A DNA stretch of 51,295 nucleotides from an uncultured Saprospiraceae bacterium (GTDB taxonomy: Bacteria; Bacteroidota; Bacteroidia; Chitinophagales; Saprospiraceae). The DNA is taken from positions 1 to 51,295 of the forward strand of contig CALLAW010000006.1 of assembly GCA_938001865.1 (NCBI GenBank). The letters run 5' to 3'. The translations under genes and the position numbers were made by a program. This document shows, in pieces, positions 35,542 to 44,427 of the stretch; position 1 is the first letter of the stretch, and each line of letters opens with the position of its first letter. The notes below the pieces were generated by a model. That model saw only the letters and a list, made by a program, of their open reading frames with translations. It ran no database searches and was not told the origin of the DNA.

Positions 35542-37989
35542 TTACGAATTGTTACCTCTCAGGCTTCCGCTAAATGGAACCTTTACCGAAAGGATAAAAT
35601 TGCGACCTTGCTCAGGGATATTGATAATCCTGTATCGACTCAAGTGAGCTAGATACTTGGCATTCATCAGATTATCTACTTGCAACTTGATGCTCATTCT
35701 CTGATTACCTAGGATGATGTCTCCTCCCATCCCAAAGTTCCACAATTGGTATGCAGGAGTAGGTTCCTCTGATCGATCAATCCTCAGATTACCTTCAGCA
35801 GCGAAGTGATATTCATGGCCGAGTTCTAGATAGCAATCTTGGATGCTCTTTAGCTCCAGCGGAGTGTAGACTATGTCAGTCTTGATCGATGGTTGAGGAG
35901 TGAATGGGAGAGCTAGTCTAGTCTTTGGATTGTAACTCTGTACGAAGTCAGCTGCTTGGTTTATCTCTAACTTGTGTGTCAATGTCCAATCCCATTGCAC
36001 CTCCAATCCTGTATAGATCGCATCATCTTGTCGGTATTGAAATATCTGTCCAGCCTCTGGTAATCTAGAAAACTGTGCAGGGAAAGTAGGACCTAAGTAG
36101 ATATAATTGTCAAAGTAGTTGAAGTAATAGGAGATGCTTCCACTCAAATTGTCCAATTGGCAATAGGCTCCAATATCCAACTGATAACCGTGCTCTGTCT
36201 CGAGATCTGGCGTCCCTACTTCATGACGGAACGTACCGTGATGGATCCCATTGGATACAGTCTCTGCAGGGTAAGGTACTCTGAAGCTCTTCCCGAGATT
36301 AGCCTTTAGCGTCCAGCGATCACCAGGAAGGTCTAGATTGGTCCCCAGAGAGGCTGACCAGTTGTAGAATAAGTCATCCGTTGCGAATGAGACGAGTGAG
36401 TCTATGATCACTTCGTTACTGTTCCAGATGTATTGTCTATTGCGATCAGATGTATTCTGCCCGATATCTAATCGTAAGCCACCATTGACTAGCCAAGTGT
36501 CGCTTATCTCTGATTCGACTATAGAGTACACACCACCTCTAAATGTCTTGAAATCTGGGAGTAAATACTCAAATCCACCTCGAGTATTGCGTTGCCACTG
36601 TGCATTGAGACCTACGATATTTTTCCAATCAGAGGCGAAGTGATGTTCGTAATGACTAGCGAGGCTCATCGTCTCTAAGAGAAGCTCTATGGCCAGCTTG
36701 TCATTGGGATCTTGGAGTTGTGACAGAGGGATGCTATGGAACTCGGGTTCCGAAAATTCTCGCCTGAGATTACGTTGCAAACCAATATCTACTGCGATGT
36801 GGCTGTCTTGGAGATAGATAATCTGATTAAATGAAAGTCTATAGTGATCTACCTGCTGCTGAGGCACATCGATATCACGATAATTCCCATCGTGAGTCAG
36901 AGCATATGATCGAGGGACACCCACTGCTCCACTGAAGAGGCCTGCATCGAGTGAGTAATGACTATAGTGGAGTCGTGTAATCCCCCAAGGCTTATTGACT
37001 CCAGCGGTGACGCTTACATTCGCTTCATTTCCTGCCGTATTCTTCAAGCGATTGTCGAGGATGGGTAAGTCGAAGTCATTGTATGTAAATGTGTTGCTTG
37101 GTACAGTATAATCAGCGAAGTCTTGCTGCGAATAGCGAGCCGACAGAAACCAATTGTCGAGATTGAAACCCAACTTGGCAGATCCACCCCAATGAGCATT
37201 ATTCGTCTTGTATAGGCCCATGATACTGCCTGCATAGCTATCTTCTGGGAGGATCTTAGCTGGCATGATATTGATCACACCACCTAGACCATCTGATCCA
37301 TATTGGAGTGATCCAGGACCTTTGATGATCTCTACACGTTGGAGATCAAACTGATCGATCTCCAATCCATGATCGCTGCCCCACTGTTGGCTCTCTTGTT
37401 TGATCCCTTGATTGTTGACGATAATCCGATTAGAGGAGAGCCCTCTGATGACAGGCTTGGCGATCCCTACTCCGACATTGATAGCACTGATGCCAGGCAG
37501 TTTTTCGATAGTCTGAGCAAATGTTCCTTCAAAGTTTTTTTGAAAAAACTCTTCTTGAAGATGATCGGTCTGGAGAGTCACCTCTTGCTTAGCATGCTCC
37601 TCATGGACGATGACAGTCTCTAGCATCTCATAGTCATGATCAAGGATGAGTCTCACTGTCGTAGGTGTACCGAGCTTCACATTTACATCAGTGGTATCCG
37701 TCTTGTAACCTATGAAGGAGGTCTGTAACTCATAGGTGCCAGCACTTATCTGACCAAACGAAAATCTCCCATCTTCGTCAGCAACTGTCATGATACTATC
37801 GGGCAGTAAGAGGATGGTAGCATGTGGCAGTGAGTGCTTATGCTCCTCCAATACTACGCCACTGATCTGTGCCGCAGCGGCGAGATGGATGACAGAGACT
37901 ATGCTCAGCAGGAATACTCTCCTTGATATGAATTGATAAGTATTGATATATTCTATTATTAGATGATGATAGAGGAGTGAGATGATCAA
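35542..37989 (-). CDS. TonB-dependent outer-membrane receptor, probable metal uptake
   Basis: This protein of about 815 residues has a signal segment (VFLLSIVSVIHLAAAAQ). A carboxypeptidase-regulatory-like domain (about 42-115) precedes a plug (LPGISAINVGVGIAKPVIRG, VEIIKGPGSLQYGSDGLGG) and a 22-strand-type barrel ending FSGSLRGNNS. The frame has no ATG or GTG before the signal sequence. The TTG at 37989 overlaps the regulator's TGA (TTGA), suggesting translational coupling and a non-ATG start. Being cotranscribed with a Fur-family repressor indicates uptake of a metal or metal complex. The His-rich neighbours favour zinc over ferric siderophores, but this is inference. Confidence 0.9.
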   Translation of the reverse strand: MIISLLYHHLIIEYINTYQFISRRVFLLSIVSVIHLAAAAQISGVVLEEHKHSLPHATILLLPDSIMTVADEDGRFSFGQISAGTYELQTSFIGYKTDTTDVNVKLGTPTTVRLILDHDYEMLETVIVHEEHAKQEVTLQTDHLQEEFFQKNFEGTFAQTIEKLPGISAINVGVGIAKPVIRGLSSNRIIVNNQGIKQESQQWGSDHGLEIDQFDLQRVEIIKGPGSLQYGSDGLGGVINIMPAKILPEDSYAGSIMGLYKTNNAHWGGSAKLGFNLDNWFLSARYSQQDFADYTVPSNTFTYNDFDLPILDNRLKNTAGNEANVSVTAGVNKPWGITRLHYSHYSLDAGLFSGAVGVPRSYALTHDGNYRDIDVPQQQVDHYRLSFNQIIYLQDSHIAVDIGLQRNLRREFSEPEFHSIPLSQLQDPNDKLAIELLLETMSLASHYEHHFASDWKNIVGLNAQWQRNTRGGFEYLLPDFKTFRGGVYSIVESEISDTWLVNGGLRLDIGQNTSDRNRQYIWNSNEVIIDSLVSFATDDLFYNWSASLGTNLDLPGDRWTLKANLGKSFRVPYPAETVSNGIHHGTFRHEVGTPDLETEHGYQLDIGAYCQLDNLSGSISYYFNYFDNYIYLGPTFPAQFSRLPEAGQIFQYRQDDAIYTGLEVQWDWTLTHKLEINQAADFVQSYNPKTRLALPFTPQPSIKTDIVYTPLELKSIQDCYLELGHEYHFAAEGNLRIDRSEEPTPAYQLWNFGMGGDIILGNQRMSIKLQVDNLMNAKYLAHLSRYRIINIPEQGRNFILSVKVPFSGSLRGNNS

Positions 37990-38375
37990 GATACAGTCAG
38001 TGATACCCTACAGTCGTCACACTGCCCTACAAGGATCAGACTAGCAGAATCTATGCGGTGATTGGGTACAGAGGGGACTGGAATCATGATAGGTAAGCAC
38101 TTAGAGAGGCCACAGTCTCCACATTGAAAATGCGAATGACGTCCAGATTCAACATGATTGATTAGAGACTTGGCATACCACCTCAGACCATGCGTATCAG
38201 TAAATGAATGCAGGATATCGTCTCTCTCTAATCTGTCTAGGATACGGTAGACTGTCGTCTTATTCATGATTGATTGGAATCGCTTGGCAAGCTCTACACC
38301 TGAGAGTGCAGTCTCAACCTCGTCAAATGCATCCCTGATCGCTTGGAGAGATTTGGTATTTCTGAGTGTTCCCAT
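37986..38375 (-). CDS. Fur-family metal-responsive repressor (probably Zur-like)
   Basis: This 129-residue protein has Fur-family winged-helix features: MNKTTVYRILDRLERDDIL, then the metal-sensing HVESGRHSHFQCGDCG and a second CDDC pair forming the structural zinc site. The open frame reaches 38471, but the ATG at 38375 gives the normal Fur start. It is followed by the TonB receptor gene with a TTGA stop-start overlap. The three inverted-repeat boxes at 34837, 38389 and 38425 are the likely targets. Metal identity (zinc, iron or another) cannot be settled from sequence; the neighbours favour zinc. Confidence 0.88.
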   Translation of the reverse strand: MGTLRNTKSLQAIRDAFDEVETALSGVELAKRFQSIMNKTTVYRILDRLERDDILHSFTDTHGLRWYAKSLINHVESGRHSHFQCGDCGLSKCLPIMIPVPSVPNHRIDSASLILVGQCDDCRVSLTVS

Positions 38376-38380
38376 GGATA

Positions 38381-38388
38381 CAAATGTA
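38381..38388 (-). promoter_or_regulatory. Bacteroidota -7 element (TACATTTG) of the Fur-family gene
   Basis: Perfect TAnnTTTG match on the minus strand, ending only five bases before the ATG at 38375. The transcript should have almost no leader. Confidence 0.55.
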
Positions 38389-38406
38389 ATGCAACTCAGG
38401 TGCAAT
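38389..38406. promoter_or_regulatory. Fur/Zur-type operator, degenerate box 3
   Basis: ATGCAACTCAGGTGCAAT keeps both half-site cores of the other boxes (TGCAAC and, reversed, TGCACC) with the same spacing. It abuts the -7 element of the Fur-family gene, consistent with autoregulation. Confidence 0.5.
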
Positions 38407-38420
38407 AGCAAAAAATCCGC

Positions 38421-38428
38421 TATATTTG
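38421..38428 (+). promoter_or_regulatory. Bacteroidota -7 element (TATATTTG) of the DUF4625-like gene
   Basis: Perfect TAnnTTTG match that overlaps the left arm of operator box 2. The predicted leader is about 28 bases to the ATG at 38460. Confidence 0.65.
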
Positions 38429-38443
38429 CAACACTATTGCAAA
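38425..38443. promoter_or_regulatory. Fur/Zur-type operator, box 2 (perfect inverted repeat)
   Basis: TTTGCAA-CACTA-TTGCAAA is a perfect 7-bp inverted repeat sharing the core TGCAACACTRTTGCA with box 1. It overlaps the promoter of the gene at 38460 and lies in the 84-base divergent region shared with the Fur-family gene. Confidence 0.75.
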
Positions 38444-38459
38444 AACAAATATCCTCAAG

Positions 38460-39314
38460 ATGAAAGTACATAATCCTATGCTTGCGGCATTAACGATGCT
38501 CATCTTCCTCGTAGGATGTGGTGATACTCAAGTGGATATCACACCGCCGACGATGGATGTGGTGAGCTATACACCTCAGCCAGTCGAAGACGAGATCTGC
38601 GGTACATTAGCACCTCAAGTATTCAGATTGAATAATGGACAAGATCTCCAGATTGATGTCGTATTCAATGATGACGAGGCACTCTCACAATATAAGATAG
38701 ACATCCACAACAACTTTGACTGTCATGGGCATGGAGGAGGCAGTGCTCCTAATATTCCTGTAGTCAATGTAGATAATCTGACAGTCGATTGGTCAGTACT
38801 AGACATCCAAGATATCAGTGGTGAGTCAGCACCGGTCATGAGGACATTGACCGTCCCTGACAATGTCACAGCAGGCAATTATCACTTCCAGATACAAGTC
38901 ATTGACGAGTCAGGGAATGATAGTCCATTTGCTAACTTCAATGCACTGAAGATACAGAACTTACAGGATACTGTCGCTCCAGAGATCATTGTCGAAGAGC
39001 CATCGATGCAGAGCATCGAGATCAACAAAGGCGAAACGATCCGATTCCGAGGTCAGGTGACAGACAATAGAGCATTGAATATGGGAGGTAATGGTCTGCT
39101 CTATCTCGCATATACTGACTTATCCTCTGGCAATACATTTGCTACAGACCAAGCATTTGGTTTTGAATTAGTGAGTGATGCGATATACTCCTTTGACTTT
39201 GAATATGTAATCCCTCAGACTCTCGTCTCTAGGACATATAGATACTCTCTTGGAGCTCATGATGGTGTCCGCAATGTTGCTCCATTCGTATTCTTTGAGG
39301 TAGAGGTACTCTAG
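38460..39314 (+). CDS. DUF4625-like lipoprotein of the metal island
   Basis: This 284-residue protein has a lipobox FLVGC (Cys20). Two immunoglobulin-like segments follow. The first contains a metal-ligand-like CHGHGGGS loop, then TVPDNVTAGNYHFQIQVIDESGN, which resembles DUF4625. The second begins after TVAPEIIVEEPS. It is divergent from the Fur-family regulator, with an operator box over its promoter, so metal-dependent control is expected. A role in binding or transferring metal at the outer membrane next to the TonB receptor is inference. Confidence 0.8.
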   Translation: MKVHNPMLAALTMLIFLVGCGDTQVDITPPTMDVVSYTPQPVEDEICGTLAPQVFRLNNGQDLQIDVVFNDDEALSQYKIDIHNNFDCHGHGGGSAPNIPVVNVDNLTVDWSVLDIQDISGESAPVMRTLTVPDNVTAGNYHFQIQVIDESGNDSPFANFNALKIQNLQDTVAPEIIVEEPSMQSIEINKGETIRFRGQVTDNRALNMGGNGLLYLAYTDLSSGNTFATDQAFGFELVSDAIYSFDFEYVIPQTLVSRTYRYSLGAHDGVRNVAPFVFFEVEVL

Positions 39315-39490
39315 GTAAATGCATTACTCTCATGACTCAAGTGATGGTGAGATGACTCTAAAGTGGATCACTAGAGGACGATGAGATCTCACTTGCAGGA
39401 AGTAAGCGGAGATGTTATTTTTTACAAGTGTAGAGCATTACTAGCGATTACTCAGAGAGTATTTCCTCAGTTTTTCTGTCTGAATGGTCA

Positions 39491-39498
39491 TACCTTTG
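39491..39498 (+). promoter_or_regulatory. Bacteroidota -7 element (TACCTTTG) of the AraC-family gene
   Basis: Perfect TAnnTTTG match with a predicted leader of about 62 bases before the ATG at 39564. The -33 element is unclear. Confidence 0.5.
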
Positions 39499-39563
39499 GA
39501 CAACCGAGACAGAGATGCAGCATAATATCAGTCAATAGATGAGTACTAATCTTATAATTACCA

Positions 39564-40397
39564 ATGAAATACGTAGGCAATACAGACGAATATTTTGAAA
39601 TCACCACTTTGACTCAGTCGGATCACTCGATATTGACACAACCGATCGAAGGTCAACTCTCAGTCGTGTGGTTTCTTGAGGAGAACAATACTCTCAAGAT
39701 CGATAGTGTAGAGTCGACCTTTGGCAAAGACCAAATCATCTGTGTGACGAGCTTCCACAAAGTAGAGATCCTCTCAATCGGTACAGCCAAAGTACTCAGG
39801 TTCAACTCACCATTCTACTGTATCGTCAATCATGATAGTGAAGTAGGTTGCAAGGGCATACTCTTCTTTGGATCGAGAAGCTTGCCAGTATTGTACCCTA
39901 ATCTAGACGATATCAAAGCCATAGACGGATTGACTCAGATGGTACAGTTAGAGATGCAATCAAGGGATGAACTCCAACAAGAGATGTTGCAGATGCTGCT
40001 CAAGAGACTTCTTATCCTCTGCACTCGGATATATAAGACCCAAGAAAATATCGATAAGTTACCCAAAGGCGAAACTGATATCATCAGAGAATTTAACTTC
40101 CTTGTGGAGCAGCACTTCAAGGAGAAGCATGCAGTCTCAGAGTATGCCTCTCTACTCAATAAGTCACCCAAGACACTGTCCAACCTCTTTGGTAAGCTCC
40201 ATGACAAGTCTCCACTCAAGATGATACAGGATAGGGTCATGCTAGAGGCGAGACGATTACTCCGATACACTGAATTGTCAATCTCAGAAGTCGGGTACGA
40301 ACTCGGATTCAATGACATCCAATCATTCAGTAGATTCTTCAAGAAAAACCAAGGAGAATCACCGACCGAATTCAGGATCGTAAAGCTAGTACCTTGA
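39564..40397 (+). CDS. AraC-family transcriptional regulator
   Basis: This 277-residue protein has an N-terminal cupin-like half and a C-terminal AraC HTH pair. The first helix-turn-helix lies around EYASLLNKSPKTLSNLFGKL and the second around LSISEVGYELGFNDIQSFSRFFKKN. The family signature LGFND.QSFSRFFKK is clear. Its targets are unknown; the closest downstream gene, 199 bases away on the same strand, encodes an AhpD-like protein and is a candidate. No inducer can be read from the N-terminal half. Confidence 0.9.
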   Translation: MKYVGNTDEYFEITTLTQSDHSILTQPIEGQLSVVWFLEENNTLKIDSVESTFGKDQIICVTSFHKVEILSIGTAKVLRFNSPFYCIVNHDSEVGCKGILFFGSRSLPVLYPNLDDIKAIDGLTQMVQLEMQSRDELQQEMLQMLLKRLLILCTRIYKTQENIDKLPKGETDIIREFNFLVEQHFKEKHAVSEYASLLNKSPKTLSNLFGKLHDKSPLKMIQDRVMLEARRLLRYTELSISEVGYELGFNDIQSFSRFFKKNQGESPTEFRIVKLVP

Positions 40398-40596
40398 CCT
40401 CTCTCCCTCATTGTTAGCTGATAAATAGTCGCTGTAATTGTAATATAGGAACTATTGCTCACTCAAGAGGAAGTGTCGCTAATGCCCTCAGGAACAATTG
40501 CAAATCTACAGGGAAGTACCGATGATTAGCCAAGGCATATTGTAGTTGATATTTGTATCATAATTATTTATTTAAACATTTCAAAATCAAATTACA

Positions 40597-41145
40597 ATGG
40601 CTTTATTCAAAATTCCAACAAGAGAAGACGTATCAAGTGCTAACCAAGCAATCTTTGACAAGCTCAAAGCTGGATTGGGTTTCGTACCTAATCTCTACGC
40701 ATATTATAGTAAGAATGAGAATGCTCTAGGAGACTACCTGACATTCCAAAACAGAAAATCTACTCTCTCTAATAGAGAAAAAGAAATCGTAAATCTTGTA
40801 GTCAGTGAGTACAATGGTTGCTACTACTGCCAGTCAGCACACACAGTCATCGCTGGACTCAATGGGTTCTCTAATGATGAAATCCTTCAGGTCCGAAGTG
40901 GCGAAGCACCATTTGATGGGAAGTTGAATGCTCTCGCAAAATTTACTCTCAATACAGTATCGCATAAGGGTAAGGTAAGATCAGAAGACAGAGATGCCTT
41001 CCTCGCAGCAGGGTATACAGAGGCTGACCTTATCGATGTCGCAATGGTGATCGGAGAGAAGACGATTAGTAATTATATCCACAATCTTGTAGACTTTGAG
41101 ATTGACTTCCCTAAGGCACAGAAGCTAGAAGCAGTACAGGCGTAA
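40597..41145 (+). CDS. Carboxymuconolactone decarboxylase/AhpD-like protein
   Basis: This 182-residue protein belongs to the AhpD-like peroxidase-related family. The redox motif is CYYCQSAH with Cys75, Cys78 and His82, the CxxCxxxH arrangement of alkylhydroperoxidase D. The N-terminal PTREDVSSANQAIFDKLKAG and VPNLYAYYSKNENAL are typical of the longer, single-copy subgroup. It probably acts as a thiol-dependent peroxidase or disulfide reductase in the cytoplasm. A strong terminator lies 35 bases after the stop. Confidence 0.88.
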   Translation: MALFKIPTREDVSSANQAIFDKLKAGLGFVPNLYAYYSKNENALGDYLTFQNRKSTLSNREKEIVNLVVSEYNGCYYCQSAHTVIAGLNGFSNDEILQVRSGEAPFDGKLNALAKFTLNTVSHKGKVRSEDRDAFLAAGYTEADLIDVAMVIGEKTISNYIHNLVDFEIDFPKAQKLEAVQA

Positions 41146-41180
41146 GCGGGATATCTTAGCACAAGTTAAGTACCGATACA

Positions 41181-41217
41181 AAAGGGCAACAGTGAACATC
41201 TGTTGTCCTTTTTTTTT
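41181..41217 (+). terminator. Rho-independent terminator after the AhpD-like gene
   Basis: A 12-bp stem with one G-T wobble (41181-41192 with 41200-41211), a seven-base loop and a T-run ending at 41217. Confidence 0.9.
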
Positions 41218-41385
41218 ATGCCTGTTACCCAGAGAAAGCAGATTGTCTGATTAAGTAGAGCCAAGAGAGTACAGATGGATCGAGACACATCAGTCATGAT
41301 TGTAGAGTCAGATAATAATGTGGATTAAGTAAGTCATCAATGGGAGAGAGGTAGAGTCTCACTAAAGGTCTAGAGAGTAACCTAT

Positions 41386-41781
41386 CTAATCTTCTTCCCT
41401 CTGGATCAAGTCCCAGAGATTGCCGTACTTGTCTCGGAGTACAATGACCTTACCCCAAGTCTCAGAGACGAGTGGTCTGGCGAATTCCACACCATTTGCC
41501 TTGAGCATGTCACTCTCTCTCATAATATCATCGGTGTACAAGAAGAGGAATACTCGACCACCAGTTTGGTTGCCGATTCGACTATTTTCTTTTGAGTTTT
41601 TGGCTTGAGCTAGGAGTAGGGCAGTAGTCCCTGATCCTTTGGGCTTGACCCTGACCCATCGCTTACCAGGAGAGATGTGAGTATCCTCGATGAGTACAAA
41701 TCCAAAGACCTCGGTGTAGTAAGCAATGGCATCGTCATAATCTGGGATGACTAAGCTGACCAAAGAAAGATTGGTCTCCAT
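41386..41781 (-). CDS. VOC (glyoxalase/bleomycin resistance fold) protein
   Basis: This 131-residue single-domain VOC protein shows IPDYDDAIAYYTEVFGF at the start and VLRDKYGNLWDLIQ at the end, with paired beta-alpha-beta units. Family members include glyoxalases, dioxygenases and binding proteins, and the substrate cannot be told from sequence. Its start lies one base after the guaB stop, so it is probably cotranscribed with guaB. No link to purine metabolism is known. Confidence 0.85.
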   Translation of the reverse strand: METNLSLVSLVIPDYDDAIAYYTEVFGFVLIEDTHISPGKRWVRVKPKGSGTTALLLAQAKNSKENSRIGNQTGGRVFLFLYTDDIMRESDMLKANGVEFARPLVSETWGKVIVLRDKYGNLWDLIQREED

Positions 41782-41782
41782 A

Positions 41783-43261
<1,479 letters not shown>

Positions 43262-43264
43262 TTA

Positions 43265-43272
43265 CAAAAGTA
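43265..43272 (-). promoter_or_regulatory. Bacteroidota -7 element (TACTTTTG) of guaB
   Basis: Perfect TAnnTTTG match on the minus strand. It ends three bases before the guaB ATG, so transcription is predicted to begin at or within one base of the start codon. Confidence 0.5.
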
Positions 43273-43340
43273 TAAAACCAAATCCAATTGGTAAAACAAA
43301 ACTCTTACCTTGCAAGGAAAAAATAATTATAGCGTAGCAA

Positions 43341-43805
43341 ATGATAGAAATCTATACTGACGAATTTTTCATGAAGGAGGCACTCAAGGAAGCATATCGT
43401 GCCAAGGAAGCTGGTGAGGTACCTGTCGGTGCAGTAGTGGTATCAGGGAATAGAGTAATCGCCAGAGCTCATAATCAGACTGAGGTACTCGGAGATGTCA
43501 CCGCTCATGCGGAAATGGTCGCCATCACTGCCGCAGCCAACCACCTAGGCAGTAAGTATCTAGAGGGGTGTACTGTCTATGTGACACTAGAGCCATGCCC
43601 TATGTGTGCAGGAGCTCTCGCCTGGGCTAGGCCTGACAAGGTCGTATATGGTGCCAGTGACGACAAGGGTGGATTTATGAGATATGGCAAGGAGATGATA
43701 CATGGTAAGACACAACTGCAGTATGGAGTACTCCATGACACTTGCGTAAAATTGTTAAAAGATTTTTTCAAAGAAAAACGAATAGAAAATGAATATCTTA
43801 AGTAA
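43341..43805 (+). CDS. tadA: tRNA-specific adenosine(34) deaminase TadA
   Basis: This 154-residue zinc deaminase converts adenosine 34 to inosine in the arginine tRNA anticodon. It has the catalytic HAEMVAI (zinc His and proton-shuttle Glu), the zinc motif PCPMCAGAL, and EVPVGAVVV near the start, all typical of TadA. The C-terminal DFFKEKR is also usual. It is divergent from guaB, and its last 17 bases overlap the downstream lipoprotein gene, indicating coupling. Confidence 0.93.
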   Translation: MIEIYTDEFFMKEALKEAYRAKEAGEVPVGAVVVSGNRVIARAHNQTEVLGDVTAHAEMVAITAAANHLGSKYLEGCTVYVTLEPCPMCAGALAWARPDKVVYGASDDKGGFMRYGKEMIHGKTQLQYGVLHDTCVKLLKDFFKEKRIENEYLK

Positions 43806-44274
43806 TACAATGCTCACATGCTTACTGGCATGCACCGTAGTATGCTGCTCGGTCAGTTGCAACGGAGATCAATCAGCTGCCAACTCTAAGGCAACCAAGC
43901 AGGCTGCTCCAATCTATGTCGCTACAGCACTAGACTGTGACTATCAGAAGTATATCGCAGTATCACAGAGACCCAAGTTATTGATCTTTGATCCTACGGG
44001 AATCTTTCCAGAGAATCTCTATGCTACATCACCAAGCTATAAGATCAAGACAGAGATACTCTCTCAGAAAGACTTCAGAGACATGGTGTCCAAGAAGTGT
44101 GACCTCTTCTTTGTTACACAAGATTGCCCAGAGGGAGCTAAGCTCACTAAAGAACTCAAAGTGACAAACTTCCCAACATTCATGCTTCTCAGCCAAGACG
44201 GCAATGTACTCTACAAGAAAGAAAAACTCACCACTCTCGAAGACTTGTATATTGATATCAAGACTGTGCTGTAA
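43789..44274 (+). CDS. Predicted thioredoxin-fold lipoprotein lacking the CXXC motif
   Basis: This 161-residue protein has a Cys-rich hydrophobic N-terminus with a plausible lipobox at SVSC (Cys24). The C-terminal part reads like a thioredoxin fold: KCDLFFVTQDCPEGAKLTKEL, a cis-proline loop KVTNFPTFMLL, SQDGNVLYKKEKL. The active-site position has a single Cys in TQDCPEG instead of CXXC, so it is unlikely to be an ordinary disulfide reductase. The family was not recognised with certainty. It overlaps tadA by 17 bases. Confidence 0.7.
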   Translation: MNILSNTMLTCLLACTVVCCSVSCNGDQSAANSKATKQAAPIYVATALDCDYQKYIAVSQRPKLLIFDPTGIFPENLYATSPSYKIKTEILSQKDFRDMVSKKCDLFFVTQDCPEGAKLTKELKVTNFPTFMLLSQDGNVLYKKEKLTTLEDLYIDIKTVL

Positions 44275-44414
44275 TCAATAGACCGAGAATAGTATATCAG
44301 AGTAGAAGAGGTCAAAGTGGTGTAATCGAAGGTAGTCTCAGATTGTACTGTAGAATCATCCGTCTAGATGATAAAATATCTCAATATAAATTAAGTCTTC
44401 AGCTTAGACTTCTC

Positions 44415-44422
44415 TAGTTTTG
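44415..44422 (+). promoter_or_regulatory. Bacteroidota -7 element (TAGTTTTG) of tex
   Basis: Perfect TAnnTTTG match ending five bases before the ATG at 44428. The predicted leader is about two bases. It argues against the GTG at 44422 as the tex start. Confidence 0.5.
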
Positions 44423-44427
44423 TGCTT

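Noticed and set aside
38376-38471. Longer N-terminus of the Fur-family regulator
   Set aside because: It would run through the operator boxes and the -7 elements of both divergent promoters. The ATG at 38375 gives the normal Fur length.
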